A stretch of DNA of 64,000 nucleotides, taken from positions 80,334-144,333 of the forward strand of contig JAOALB010000067.1 of the NCBI GenBank assembly GCA_025331125.1, in the 5' to 3' direction. Shown piece by piece: positions 1 to 10,551 of this stretch; position 1 is the stretch's first letter, and each line of letters begins with the position of its first letter. Under the pieces are notes generated by a model. It worked only from the letters and a program-made list of their open reading frames with translations. It was not told the DNA's origin and did no database searches. The position numbers and the translations under genes were made by a program. This stretch comes from Mycogone perniciosa. Taxonomy: Eukaryota; Ascomycota; Sordariomycetes; Hypocreales; Hypocreaceae.

Positions 1-124
1 AATTAAGTATTATGCCGCCAAGTATCAAAGTCATTCCTCGGCTCCTGTCACTAGGTAGGACGCTAATAATATCCATTCTCCTACTATCCGTTTATGAATT
101 ACCAAAGAGACAGTCATTCAGACC
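1..124. other. Left edge, no gene seen
   Basis: Normal-composition DNA with no supported ORF. The last five bases before the LTR (120-124, AGACC) are the left copy of its target-site duplication. Confidence 0.5.
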
Positions 125-417
125 TGTCAACCTCGGTAACGGATAGTTCCACATCACGGCATATTCTTTCATTCCAACAAACATTTCTTGATTCACAACT
201 AGCTTGCAACAGCCGGATCTGTAAGTCAATGCCGATATTATGATAACTGGATTTCCTAGATTTCTTAAGTCCGGATGGTCATGATCAATTAGTTAGTAAG
301 TTTTTATGTATTTAAGCAGCAGCTTTTCCCGCCCAACTTGGGATCAGCAAGAGTGTCGAATTCTATCATTTTATGCACCTACAAATGAGCCCTCATACTG
401 TTGACCTGTGATTGATA
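125..417 (+). mobile_element. Solo LTR, copy 1, with 5-bp target duplication
   Basis: A 293-bp sequence that begins TGTCAA and ends TTGATA, so the ends are near-perfect inverted repeats. It is flanked on both sides by AGACC (120-124 and 418-422), a clean 5-bp target-site duplication. No internal retrotransposon domain adjoins it, so it is a solo LTR left by LTR-LTR recombination. The same sequence recurs at 4385-4696 and, inverted, at 15296-15544. The canonical final CA reads TA in all three copies. The length and TG start fit an LTR; whether it is copia or gypsy cannot be told without an internal region. Confidence 0.85.
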
Positions 418-822
418 AGACCAATGCCAACAAGAGCACCATCTAAGTTCCAGTGGACTGAGAGAGACGCGCCTATATTAATATTATCCCAACTCTTCAT
501 ACAAAAATAGCTTTCTTGCTTTTCGCTTTTCATTTAAAGCGGGCTCGGTAGAAGGGTCGGAGGCAGTTATCGGTTTACGACGTGACTCCTGATCCACAGC
601 CCTATCTCCCTAGATGGAGGTTACTCTTTGTCTTAGTTGCCCGGCGCAGCGGTATACAAATCAACTAAGTGGCACGCAACGCCCCAAATTCGTTTTCTAT
701 TAGTAAGACTAAGCAAAGTTCCGCTTTAGGTGTTTTCAAGACTAGTCTTGCCAGTATTATAGAACGACTACTTCTTAAGAGCACTGCTTAGAGCGCTGTC
801 GCTGATATTATTTGGTATAGAG
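418..822. other. Intergenic, no feature seen
   Basis: About 400 bp of normal-composition DNA downstream of the small minus-strand ORF at 823-1221. No ORF of note, RNA gene or repeat was recognised. Confidence 0.4.
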
Positions 823-1221
823 TCAATCTCCTAAAACCATAGATATGTCTCTCGGATTATCGAATAGGTTGCTGAGCTCGATGTAGGGTGTCTCTTCCTC
901 ATTCTCACCGTAGAAGATACAAGATTGAAACGGTGCCCTCCCTTCTTCAAGGTTGTAGCTGAGGACTTGTGCACTCTTCAGCCAGCGGCTTTCCTTTAGT
1001 GGGATCGCTGCGTCATCGTAACAACAATCTAGTTCGTATTCGTGGTCCGCTTCATCTGAATCTGCTGCATGTTCACCGTCGTCGCCATCTTTGCCATTAC
1101 CGTCCTCTACTCGCGTAATATTTTGTCCGTGTGCCTTTTCGGGAGGGACATCTTCACCGCTAAATTGTAACCCACCGAAGGGTGCGGCACAGAATGCACG
1201 GTAGACGTCCCATTCGCCCAT
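823..1221 (-). CDS. Hypothetical acidic protein, 132 aa
   Basis: A single-exon ORF with an ATG at 1221 and a stop at 823. The protein is acidic, with an Asp/Glu/Gly-rich stretch at about residues 35-62 (runs such as DGNGKDGDDGEHAAD) and a more ordered C-terminal part. No signal peptide, membrane segment or family motif was recognised. Composition is like that of neighbouring genes and unlike RIP-affected DNA, and no stop interrupts it, but the short length leaves it possible that it is a chance ORF or one exon of a larger gene. It lies tail-to-head with the rhodopsin-domain gene on the same strand, about 580 bp away. Confidence 0.4.
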   Translation of the reverse strand: MGEWDVYRAFCAAPFGGLQFSGEDVPPEKAHGQNITRVEDGNGKDGDDGEHAADSDEADHEYELDCCYDDAAIPLKESRWLKSAQVLSYNLEEGRAPFQSCIFYGENEEETPYIELSNLFDNPRDISMVLGD

Positions 1222-1802
1222 GTTGAATGTGATAGCGTGTTAACGCGTTGAGCTGTCTAGTTAAGGAGAAATCATGATGTTTGCCAGGTAAGGTGGCCCA
1301 GCAAAGAGTTACATGGGTGAGTGGGTTTATGCTAGGCTGCTGTCCCCGGCAGTTTCTCTGTGACTAAAATCTCTCCGCAAACAACCAGACTGTTTCTGAA
1401 ACCTACGACAAAATCAAAAGAAATAGGGCCAAGAACTCCACCAGGCTTTGGCATATTGGCAACTGTCTGGGGGTCTTGTGGCAGTACCTACTGCGTATTG
1501 CTTCGTATTCCGTAGCACCACGTTTATACTTGAAGCCTAAATTTATTATTGGCGATAATTGTACCCATTGGTAGGACCTTCAGTGCCTAACGGGTGCACA
1601 CTCGTAATCATGGACAAAGAAATGGAAGCCGAACCATGAAAAAGAGTAGTATAAAAATATTGTATCTTATAGATTCCCAACACATATTAATAGGGGAGAG
1701 AAGTTGGTGGTTGACATAGAGAACAGAAGCCATCCGAGTAACTCTTCACACATCACGCCATACCTGATATCAAATGAGCGTTTCTATACCAGCAGAACCT
1801 CA
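1222..1802. other. Intergenic between two minus-strand genes
   Basis: Holds the 3' flank of the rhodopsin-domain gene and the 5' flank of the small ORF. Nothing else recognised; the short plus-strand ORF starting at 1704 is antisense to the rhodopsin gene's last exon. Confidence 0.4.
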
Positions 1803-3371
1803 TCATGCTGCTTCATAATAAATAAAAGTTTCCTTGGTCTGGACAATTCCCTTGTCGCTGCGGCTATCCTCACCGCTCCCTCTGCTTCCGCGTGATATAG
1901 ATTTCGGCGGCTGGCCCTGGACGTGGCTAGTTGTACCCATAACAGTTTCTGTCGTATCTAAGCGATGGTGGTACAACCTCTTCAGGTTCATAGAGCCAAT
2001 CGTTTGCAAATTGTGGGTAGAAGACTTTTTCTTAGAAGTCCTTGCATTAGAGGACCTTTCATCGCTCGATAGAACCCGGGGTGCTATGGCTTTGATGAAG
2101 TAGTTTAGTGTAGAGAACGCCGCGCATATAATGAATAAGTTGGCTTCAAGACAGCTAATAGTGAATGTTAGAAAGTTGTCCATGCTGTGGTTTGCAGAAG
2201 TATACGCACGTCCAGATACCAATAGGGCCGGCAGCCCAAGTCAAATCTACATCATTCAAGGCCAGCATAAACATTATTAATCGAACCGTGGAGGTAATGA
2301 GGGTCCTAAGGTCACACCAAGGGCGTTAATATTGTGTTCTCAATAAAATCAGGGACAAGGTAAAACAAGCAAGCAGGTACATACGCCGAGCCGACAGCAA
2401 ACATAGCAAGAAGCCCAAGCTTCTTTCTCCGGGACATCTTCAATCCCATAATCATCGGGATAGGAATACAGAGAATAAGAATATCCGTAGCGACGCTTAG
2501 GCTAACATTAGCCTCAGGGGCTGCTATACGGTTTATACATGACCCAACGTTTATGAGCGTAAGGTCATAATTTTTCTCGAATGGGTAGCAAGTGAATAAC
2601 GCAGTGAAGAACATGCTGATGCCAGACGCCGCGACAACAAACATGCTGAGGTATATCGACCAACAATACCAGGCTTGATGGTTGTTGATTTCGCGGTAAA
2701 ACCAGAGGATAGATAACTTGGCGAACGTATTTGGTATCGAGTAGAGAATAGAGCATATCCATATTGAATACTGTGCTCGCGTCAGTAGACTTAACTTATC
2801 AATTATACCTGTCCCTACCCCTAGTGGCTGACCTTGAAAAACATCTGGGCTTTCTCAATCGATATCTCCCAGACGTGAACACCTACAAATCCCCCTGCAA
2901 AGCCATCTAACACAATTTAGTGTAAGTTTTTCCTCAGTATACATTGGGAAAAGAACGGCAACTTACACAAAACCATGACTTGGAAGGCAATTGATGTGAA
3001 CTAAAGAGGCCATGAAACTTCCGTTAATAAAGACATGTCGTAGGACACAGCAAACTGGTCGATAAATGACATTGGTAGCAGAGACATACCCAAGCAATTA
3101 CAAGCAGTACTGTGTGCGTGTAAGTCAGTATTGAGCAAGAAATCAAAGACAAAATACGGAGGGTGATAGACTCACAATCATCAATACCCAAATTGCGGCG
3201 CAAAAAAGCCTTGACATAAAGCCTCTGACCCATCATCAAAGCGGCCAATACCATGCCCACGGCGGACACAGTGTAAGTTGCTACGACGGCCTGACGCTGG
3301 GGATTATCAAAGTCGACGACATAGCCTGGGGGAGGTGGTACCAGGACGGTGACACCATCTACGGTCGCCAT
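1803..3371 (-). CDS. Rhodopsin-domain (SAT4/PTH11-like) integral membrane protein, seven exons
   Basis: Exons on the minus strand: 3371-3176, 3109-3090, 3000-2967, 2906-2833, 2770-2385, 2305-2210 and 2154-1803. They join in frame into a 385-residue protein. All introns are GT-AG; intron 6 has a TCTAAC branch site and intron 4 a CTGAC. Family marks appear in order: a first membrane helix after about residue 30, G-I-D-D at the end of helix 2 (about 62-65), L-V-I-A-W, an F-x-K-L-S-I-L-W-F-Y helix, C-Y-P-F before the second long loop, A-x-D-I-L-I-L-C-I-P-I-P, D-L-T-W, and C-L-E-A-N-L-F-I-I-C-A in the last helix, followed by a basic cytoplasmic tail. Members of this fungal family are plasma-membrane proteins, some proposed to be receptors; the ligand is unknown. 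Exon 2 is only 20 nt. No stop or frame break is visible, so the gene looks intact although LTRs of one family lie on both sides of it. Confidence 0.88.
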
Positions 3372-4384
3372 AGCGGCTGGCCAACAGCAACGTCTGTTGA
3401 TGAGAGAGATGAGTTAGTGATAAGAAGATGAAAGAGAAAGCAGCATGCAAACGACAAGGGACTGAGCCCGGGTATTATGCCATATAATATAAATGCATCA
3501 TCTCCAAGCAAGTTTCGTCTCACCGTAAGTTTTGGCATTAGGATGATGATTAAAGAATATTGGCCTCTGCCACAGCAATCTTACGATGTCAACAGTCTAA
3601 ACCATAGCACTAGGTCCCAATAGATCGGATGGATTTCTTGATACTAGTAGTTGCTAGAACGTTTAATACGGGCGCTTTGTACTTCCTACGGCCCTATGGC
3701 AAACTCGCGAGGCAACTCTGCAGCGTCGTTCGGCGCCTAGGCACGCTTGGCGGCGCAACGGACTACTCGCTAGAATCTGTTACGCCCGTTTTGTCTTACA
3801 TAGCTCACGTCGAACAACGACTACTATTACCTAATAGGGTTTTAGCTGGACATGCCGATAGGGAAGTCGACTTTACAAATACCGATAATATCAAATAATG
3901 CGAGGACAAAAATCCGTTGGTTTCTTTTAATTTCATTTACGGAGTAGATGCTTGTGGAATGTTGACTAAACATTACTTTTCCCCGTTTAATAGCATTCAT
4001 GTTGCGTATATTGCACTCATGTACTCTGTAGTCAGCAGTTATCTCACGATATATAGGCCAAAAAGCACCTGAATTCTGTCTCTATTCATCCCTCCGGCTG
4101 GTGTCTGATCGATCATCTATCTCCCTCGATCACTAATAGTTTCCCGGCCAGCTAATTTATAGTGCTAGGAGAAGGCGTGGCGTTCTTCTTGTCCACACTT
4201 TTAGATCCACCTTGAGTCCCACATCGCAATCTCCGTATTATCTTTAACCAACTGTTCCACCAATCCACGTTATCCGACAACCATAATCATCATTTCGGGC
4301 TTAGTAGATACGGAATATACGAAGTGGCTTATAATAGTACTACCGCCATTACCGCCAAGAAGCCATATTATTCTACGGAGTACG
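3372..4384. other. Upstream region of the rhodopsin gene; weak 89-aa ORF
   Basis: The promoter of the divergently placed rhodopsin gene lies here; an AT-rich ATATAATATAAAT run at about 3482-3494 could supply a TATA box. An 89-codon plus-strand ORF at 3629-3898 has a short hydrophobic start and no recognised family; I do not call it a gene. The last five bases before the next LTR (4380-4384, GTACG) are its left target duplication. Confidence 0.35.
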
Positions 4385-4696
4385 TGTCAACCTCAGTAAC
4401 GGATTATTCCACATCACGGCACATTCCACAACATGACACATTCCTTCATTCCAACGCACATTCCTTGATTCCCAACTAGCTTGCAATAACAGCCGGATCC
4501 GTAAGTCAATGACGATATCATGACAGTCAGATTTCCTAGATTTCCTAGATCCGGATGGTCATGATCAATTAGTTAGCAAGTTTTCATGTATTTAAGCAGC
4601 CGCTTTTCCCACCTAACTTAGGATAAGCAAGAGTGTCGAATTCTATCATTTATGCATCTGTCAATGAGCCCTCATACTGTTGATCTGTGATTGATA
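4385..4696 (+). mobile_element. Solo LTR, copy 2, with 5-bp target duplication
   Basis: A 312-bp direct copy of the LTR at 125-417, again TGTCAA to TTGATA. It is flanked by GTACG on both sides (4380-4384 and 4697-4701), a perfect 5-bp target-site duplication. It differs from copy 1 by scattered substitutions and a small duplication in its first third (an extra CACATTCC-type motif). No internal element sequence adjoins it. Confidence 0.85.
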
Positions 4697-6239
4697 GTAC
4701 GGAGTATTAGATCTTAATTGGAGCGTTTCTTAAGACCTCTGTTCCGGCTGTAACTCATTTATTTCCGACTAGGTTCATGCCGATACCGCCCCACTAAAAT
4801 ACAGTGTGAACCTATCACAGCACGGGAAGGCAGGTCAGGGCAAATATCGTTGTTGTGCCGTGGAGAGCAAGGAAGCCCTGAGGCTCTACGGAAAGCTATA
4901 GCTAGGAACGCGTTGGGGCCTGGTCGCGTGACCGGAGCTCACGTGACAGGGCGTCAACATCGCGTCACGGTCGGTGCCGTGACAGAACCCTTGGACTTGA
5001 TAATCTACGAAGGTTAGGGACGAAAGACCTGGGTCACTTTGCAACTGGCGGCACCCCTGCCACACAGTATAAGAGTTCATCTTCCTAATCAAGACTCCCT
5101 TACCTACTAAAGTCAACTAAGCCTGCTATAACCCACTAGAACAAAGCATTCACCCCTATAAAGCCCGCTATAGCGATGCCCCTTAGCAGACATTTTAAAT
5201 CCTTAAGGCTCAGGCTTCTTATTATCTTTCTAATCGCCATCGCCGCCACTATCGCTGCCACTATTACAATTTACTGTTACTAGTATAGGTATCTTTCTTA
5301 GTAATTACAGTTAGCTTTATCTTTGAGGATAGTATTCTCAATTTGTGATAAAGGTTATTGTTTTATGAAGTACTATTAATAGAGATTTAGCCTCATATTG
5401 CAAGAAAAATACTGTATAGAAGCTAGCAAGTTAATACTGTACAGCAGGGGTGCTGCCAGTTGCAACGTGACCCAGGTCGTTCGTCCTCAACCTTCGTACC
5501 GTTGGGCCGTACGAAGTAGATGAGGCCTAATGACCCATTAACGTATCTGCGATGACGACGAAGTACAATCGTGGCTGTATGGCTAGGCCCTGCCTTGACC
5601 TCCGCGGGCGAGCTAGTACGCATTCGCATTCAACAGTCAAGTCTTCAAACTAGTCTAAAATGGGTAGTGCATAGGTCGATGAGGCCCCAATAAGTAAACT
5701 CAGTTTTGGTGTCGAGTGGTGTCTTTCCATCTTCGAGCCGAAGGGGGCTTCAGAATTGGACTGAAATCATTGAGTCATCAGGTGCAATTACCGCCTCAAT
5801 GACTGTAATTGTTCGATTGGCGGGCTATAAGACGCCACTGGTAATGCGATCGGCGTTTTGGCACTGTCGCCGGGAGCGAACTCACATCGGGGGCCACAGT
5901 AATGCGCACATTGCTTGGCTGTTTTGGCCACTTGGGATCGAGTTCCTTGTTTTCGTTGTTGGGCAAGTTGCTTTGCTTTGTTGCGCCGCTGGTATCAGCA
6001 TGGTGATTGGTTTCTGCTGTTGGAACAAATAGATCTTACAATGGCCTCTCCGCTAACAACTTGAAGCTTGTGACAGTGCTCGGTTCTGAAACTTGATCTT
6101 CGGGATGCGTTAGTAATGAGCCGTCCAGTCTCTTGCGATATGTACAGCAATGAAGTCAACATTATAGACAGCGTGGTCGGGGCTACGAGTGTTGGGTATT
6201 GGTTGCAAATGTTTTTCAGTAACCTATAAAAGGAAATCT
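4697..6239. other. Intergenic, only weak ORFs
   Basis: About 1.5 kb of near-normal composition. A 76-codon minus ORF (4886-5116), a 68-codon minus ORF (5423-5629) and a 108-codon plus ORF (5706-6032) with a hydrophobic C-terminal third are present, none with a recognised motif. They may be remnants of something decayed. AT content rises sharply after about 6235. Confidence 0.3.
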
Positions 6240-6650
6240 ACCTATTAGCGATAGTATATAACTTTCATATACTTTAATATATATAAACCTTTATTTTATA
6301 TATAAAATTTACTAATAATATTTTAATAACTTATATAGTTACTATTTTAAAATATATAAAATTATATTAAAATAAATAATAACTTAAAGTAAGTATAGTA
6401 TTATAGGTTAGACCTAATCAGAAAAGACCTTGGCTATACTAAGCCTAGCACTATAGTTCCCTATATCTCCTAGACTAGTTAATCTAGATGTATATATATT
6501 AAGCACTATATATTATTATAAGCCAAGAGCCTAGGTAAAAGAATTAGGCACCTGCTTAATTCGGTTATAGCTGTATATATAACTTATATGCTAATTATAT
6601 AAATAGCCGTTATTTAAGGCTAGCTAGCCTTAAGCTTTTTTCCCTTTCCT
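6240..6650. other. AT-rich, RIP-like patch
   Basis: Strongly AT-rich, TpA-dominated DNA followed by a less biased stretch (6410-6640), consistent with decayed LTR-element sequence. No reading frame survives. It borders an undamaged island that starts with the first copy of a 77-bp direct repeat. Confidence 0.45.
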
Positions 6651-6727
6651 GATACACATAAATAGTGTATCGTCCTTTCCCTTCCTTCCTTCCTTTCTTT
6701 CCTCTTTATCTGCACTTTGCATATCAA
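6651..6727 (+). repeat. 77-bp direct repeat, left copy
   Basis: Begins GATACACATAAATAGTGTAT, continues through a pyrimidine-rich CTTCC/CTTTC tract, and ends TTTGCATATCA. The same sequence with a few substitutions is at 7367-7442. The first 20 bases contain the palindrome GATACAC...GTGTATC, so a short hairpin is possible. Confidence 0.8.
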
Positions 6728-7032
6728 ATGGTAGCAATCTGGCGTTTTTCGATCGCAAGACCTTCATACACGCACCACACTGGCAACCACACTGGCAACA
6801 AGCAACCATCTCGGCATTTCCTTCCAGCAAGCAAGAAAGCCTCTGCAGACGAAGATATCAGCCAACAAACCGCCAAACCAAACCGCGTTGATCCTGGTTT
6901 TTGCTGTTTCCCTCGCGAGACTACGCCGCTTCCAAGACGAGCTACGGCTGTTCCTTTTACTAGGCTTTACAGCCATTTCCTTATCAAGCGACGTTCCTTT
7001 TATAATTTTCCTTGTATTCGAATCGATTCGCA

Positions 7033-7320
7033 ATGATTCCAACCGATCAACTTGATCAAGCCGAACAACAACGGCTGTGGCAACTATATCAGGTTGATCG
7101 TCAACGCCGGACCTGTGGAAGCTGCAGAGTCCTTTTCCATATACGGAATCAGCTTTTTTCCCACCTTCAGAATCGATGCTCTTCGAGCCTAGCTGGCCTG
7201 GCCACGCAGACCCAGCAGCAACGCGTTGTGGCCCCTATTCCAAGACTAAAGCAGCAATTCGGTCAGGAATTCAGTCGTCAGGAACTCCGTTATCAGGAAT
7301 TCGATCAGAAATTCGGTTAA
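7033..7320 (+). CDS. Small protein with a CxxC...H...C finger-like motif
   Basis: A 95-residue ORF, with ATG at 7033 preferred over one at 7012 because the sequence after it is more protein-like. It is rich in Gln and carries C-G-S-C at about residues 29-32 followed by H-I-R-N-Q-L-F-S-H-L-Q-N-R-C, a spacing like the C2H2/CCHC-type finger seen near the start of the polyproteins of some fungal retrotransposons (from family knowledge, not a match I could run). The C-terminus is Gln/Arg/Phe-rich. It sits in an undamaged island inside AT-rich DNA, bounded by the 77-bp direct repeats. It may be a fragment of an element polyprotein rather than a cellular gene. Confidence 0.4.
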   Translation: MIPTDQLDQAEQQRLWQLYQVDRQRRTCGSCRVLFHIRNQLFSHLQNRCSSSLAGLATQTQQQRVVAPIPRLKQQFGQEFSRQELRYQEFDQKFG

Positions 7321-7366
7321 GGGAATACGAGGACGCATTCTTTTTCAACTAAGGCGGTGGCATTTG

Positions 7367-7442
7367 ATACACATAAATAGTGTATCGTCCCTTTCCTTCT
7401 TTCATTCCTTTCTTTCCTCTTTATATGCACTTTGCATATCAT
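7367..7442 (+). repeat. 77-bp direct repeat, right copy
   Basis: Second copy of the repeat at 6651-6727, starting with the same GATACACATAAATAGTGTAT and ending TTTGCATATCA. AT-rich degraded DNA begins immediately after it. Confidence 0.8.
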
Positions 7443-7965
7443 TTAAGGAAATATATAAAAGTTTAATATAACCCTTAAATTATTGTGTAAATATTTAATA
7501 TAAATATATTTACTATATATTAAAAAGTAATTATTTAAATAATACTTTAAGTTATAAAAGAAATAATAAAAATACAATATAATATTAAAACTCTTTATGT
7601 TAATGAAATTTATAAACTTATAATAATAAAATGGTAATTTAGTATAAATAAATTATAGATTACTTAATGTAATAAATAGTTAAAAAAAGAATATTATATA
7701 TAAAAAAAAGAGAAAAAGTTGAATAACTTTTAAAAATAAAAGTAATAAAAAGGGGATTTTATAGTATAATTTAACTATATTAACAACTAGCTTACAAAAA
7801 TATAAGAAAATCTTAATTATATCAATTAATTATTAAGAAATAATTATTACACTAAAACTAATTACTTAAACATTTACTATATTAAAATATATATTTCTGT
7901 ATTTAACTAATATATTATTAAAGCAATCATAGTAATATTTAGTACAATATTGGTAATTATATCTA
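7443..7965. other. RIP-degraded AT-rich DNA
   Basis: Almost entirely A and T with TpA steps and no reading frame. It leads into an LTR end, so it is probably the decayed interior or U3 of the same gypsy-type element. Confidence 0.5.
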
Positions 7966-8170
7966 AATCTCCTTTATATATATATATAACTAGTTTATTA
8001 TTCATTTAATATAGTTACTTACATAGTTATTAATAATTACATTTACTAGAACTGCCTATTCTATAGCATTACAACTATGTTACCCTGTTTAGTATTTATC
8101 CTTGACCTCTCTGTTAAAATGAACCTATAAACCCCGGTTTATCCCTTAAGAATTAACCCGGATCGTTACA
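7966..8170 (+). mobile_element. 3' part of a gypsy LTR, lightly mutated
   Basis: This 205-bp stretch aligns by eye with the last part of the LTR at 47375-47732 and with the reverse complement of the LTRs at 56150-56548 and 63465-63864. It ends CCCGGATCGTTACA, where the other copies read forms such as TTAGATTATTATA. It therefore keeps the C and G bases that the others have lost, and shows what the unmutated end looked like. The 5' part of this LTR is too degraded to delimit. Confidence 0.65.
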
Positions 8171-8767
8171 ACTAGGATCAGAAAAACCGGTCCTCGGATC
8201 CTTTTATAGATTCTCTAAGATAAAATCTAAGGGCAAAAGCACGATTTTGGAGTTTACATATACGCTTGCGAATAATGTCCGAAGGAATGTCCAGCTCCAA
8301 CTTCCTCTGCCACCCGTAATCCGCAATCAGAAATTTGCAAAGAAGCATAAAACATCTCCGGAATAGGGATTTGACTGTTGTTTAAATGACATTGAATTTA
8401 TTCACATAATCGTCGCAGGCCTGTTGGTCTAAACACCCAGACTCTAAAAAGAAAGCAAAAAGAAAACATCAACTATATGGTAATCGTAGATCGGTTCAGC
8501 TCGTAAGTTTAACGGTCTGTTTATTGTCGGCAGGCTAAGTGTAAACCAGCTACAACCTATTATCGATCTTTATAGTCGACTAAGTATAATTAGGTCAAAA
8601 TTTGCGAAGTTACTAATAGAGAACGTAGAAAATTACGATAAGTCTTTCATAGTATCAAAGTATATTATAAGAAAGCCCATCACCCTCCTATATTCTATAT
8701 TTTTAACTCCATCTCAAACCAATTTCTTTAGTAGAGTCTACACTCTACACTCTACAGTCTACCCAAT
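8171..8767. promoter_or_regulatory. Upstream region of the 8768 gene
   Basis: Composition returns to normal just after the LTR end. About 70-80 bp before the start codon at 8768 is a TATA-like run (CTATATTCTATATTTTT, about 8688-8704). Between it and the ATG is a short tandem of TCTACAC(T) units at about 8737-8761, in the expected position of the 5' leader. Confidence 0.35.
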
Positions 8768-9466
8768 ATGCGTTCTATAATCTTCCCTCTCATTCCTCTT
8801 ATTGTTGAGGCCGCTTCTGTCACCATACGCACTTCTCTGAACATTCCTATCAAAGATATTCTGAGCCGCAACTTTAAGGCATACCTAGAGCACCCTCTGA
8901 TGCCAACATTTCAAAACTGGCTGAACGAAAATCAAGATTTGGACTTCATCTCTGGTAAAGCTACAGTGCCGGTTACATTAAACGCTATTCATTGCGAATA
9001 TACTGGCTGTCTCTTCGAAAGTTCCACTACCTTGGACGCGGATACGGTCAAGGCCCTGGAGCATTACGGAAAGCAGGAAAACAAAAAGATTCTCCTATTG
9101 TGTGTCAACGCTATCAACTGGATTTCCGCCACTCACTGGAAGACGTATTGGTCCGGGAAGGAGGGTGGAGCAAAACATTATACGACTTGGGATTTACTCT
9201 GTCACAGACTTACCTACCGAGGTACTGGTTGGGTGTTGGACGACCATAGCATTGAGGTGAAGAGTGACAATGATATATTCACCAGAGTTAAAGCTTGGGA
9301 GTTTCGGCACCCAGAGCATAGAGTTTTACTGAAGCAAAAACTTTCCTGTTTGTTCTTTGGGGGCAAGTGTTGTGTCAACCACAACGATGTATATGCCACC
9401 TCTGGGATGAAACGCTGGACATGGGACTGTTCATCGGGAAGACGGGCGGATCCTTGCCAAGGCTAA
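8768..9466 (+). CDS. Hypothetical secreted cysteine-containing protein, 232 aa
   Basis: A single-exon ORF with a stop at 9464. The first 17 residues (MRSIIFPLIPLIVEAAS) look like a secretion signal: one basic residue, a hydrophobic core and small residues near the likely cleavage site. The mature part holds about nine cysteines, including C-E-Y-T-G-C, G-G-K-C-C and C-S-S-G with P-C-Q-G at the very end, and is rich in Trp and His. No enzyme motif or known domain was recognised. Position next to TE remains, secretion signal and cysteines would fit a fungal effector-type protein, but that is inference. The last ten residues (basic, low complexity) may be wrong if an intron or frameshift is present there. 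Confidence 0.5.
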   Translation: MRSIIFPLIPLIVEAASVTIRTSLNIPIKDILSRNFKAYLEHPLMPTFQNWLNENQDLDFISGKATVPVTLNAIHCEYTGCLFESSTTLDADTVKALEHYGKQENKKILLLCVNAINWISATHWKTYWSGKEGGAKHYTTWDLLCHRLTYRGTGWVLDDHSIEVKSDNDIFTRVKAWEFRHPEHRVLLKQKLSCLFFGGKCCVNHNDVYATSGMKRWTWDCSSGRRADPCQG

Positions 9467-10551
9467 GTTTAGCTAGGCATAGGAGCGGATGTCATGGCCC
9501 AACAAAGAGAGCAGAGAAATCCAAGATGCCGAGGGACAATATTATAAGATTCAGTAAGTGGGCCACTGGAACAGAACAACAATCACACATTGGACCAATC
9601 GCAAATAGATCATCGCCCAGAACTGTCATCCACCATTGCTTTCATAGTCCCATATGTTCACTTCGTTCATGTATTACCAAACTTTTTGTATAGAATACGT
9701 GTCACTAAACTAGTCACTGACACATTCCGTATTCTCATTGGACCACCTATTCGCTGAAGATTAACCTCTCGTCCGTGTATGCCACAAGGATAACAAAGTA
9801 TGCATATGAATATATGTATAATAATACACAACAAGTCCGCCAATTTGAGGATAAAGGAGGAAATGTCGTGCAACGCGTTCGTTTAGTTAGCAGGTATAAC
9901 GCATGACGAGAAGATTCTGATACTTTTTATATTCCACTCCTCCCAGATCTTGTCGAATATACTTTGTCACGGAAAATCACCCACACATAAACACAGAAGC
10001 TATGTGTACACCGCGTTATAGATAAAGCGTCTGCTAGCACGCTTGATGGAACTATGAAGGTGCGGTTACTGATATATAAAACACTGCAGATTATTTGATT
10101 ATAATGCCGGCAGCTAGCTAACCCTAATTGGTCTATCGATCCGTAGATTACCAATATTCCCTTGTGTGCAGGGCCGTGACAGATTTATTAACTTATAAAA
10201 ACTCATTTTACTAGATTTAAACCAGTGACTTCTTTATAAGGGGTTAAAGGGGTAATAATATTATTATAAGGGGAGCGCCTTTAGGGCTACAAGGGACTAA
10301 TACCCCTTTTATTAGATTATATGACTAGAAAGATGGTATTTACATGGACAGCCTTCCTCCTTCGCCTAGAGGCGAGGTCAGAGATCAATATAGCCACTTG
10401 TTGACCCCCTAGCTGCTATTCGGTAGCATATCTATTGCCAGCATCCTCCCTGACTCCCTCATTCCCTTCTCTGTGGCCTTGCAATCACCTCACCCACGCT
10501 TCAACGCAGGCTGTATGGTATTAGTACATGATCATAGATCATTCCAGAGAG
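9467..10551. other. Intergenic, no gene seen
   Basis: Holds only short ORFs without motifs. Around 10225-10320 there is a G-run-rich stretch (GGGGTTAAAGGGGT, then AAGGGGAGCGCC and ACCCCTTTT) around a small AT palindrome, which could be the remnant of a small transposon end; I could not pair its termini. Confidence 0.3.
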
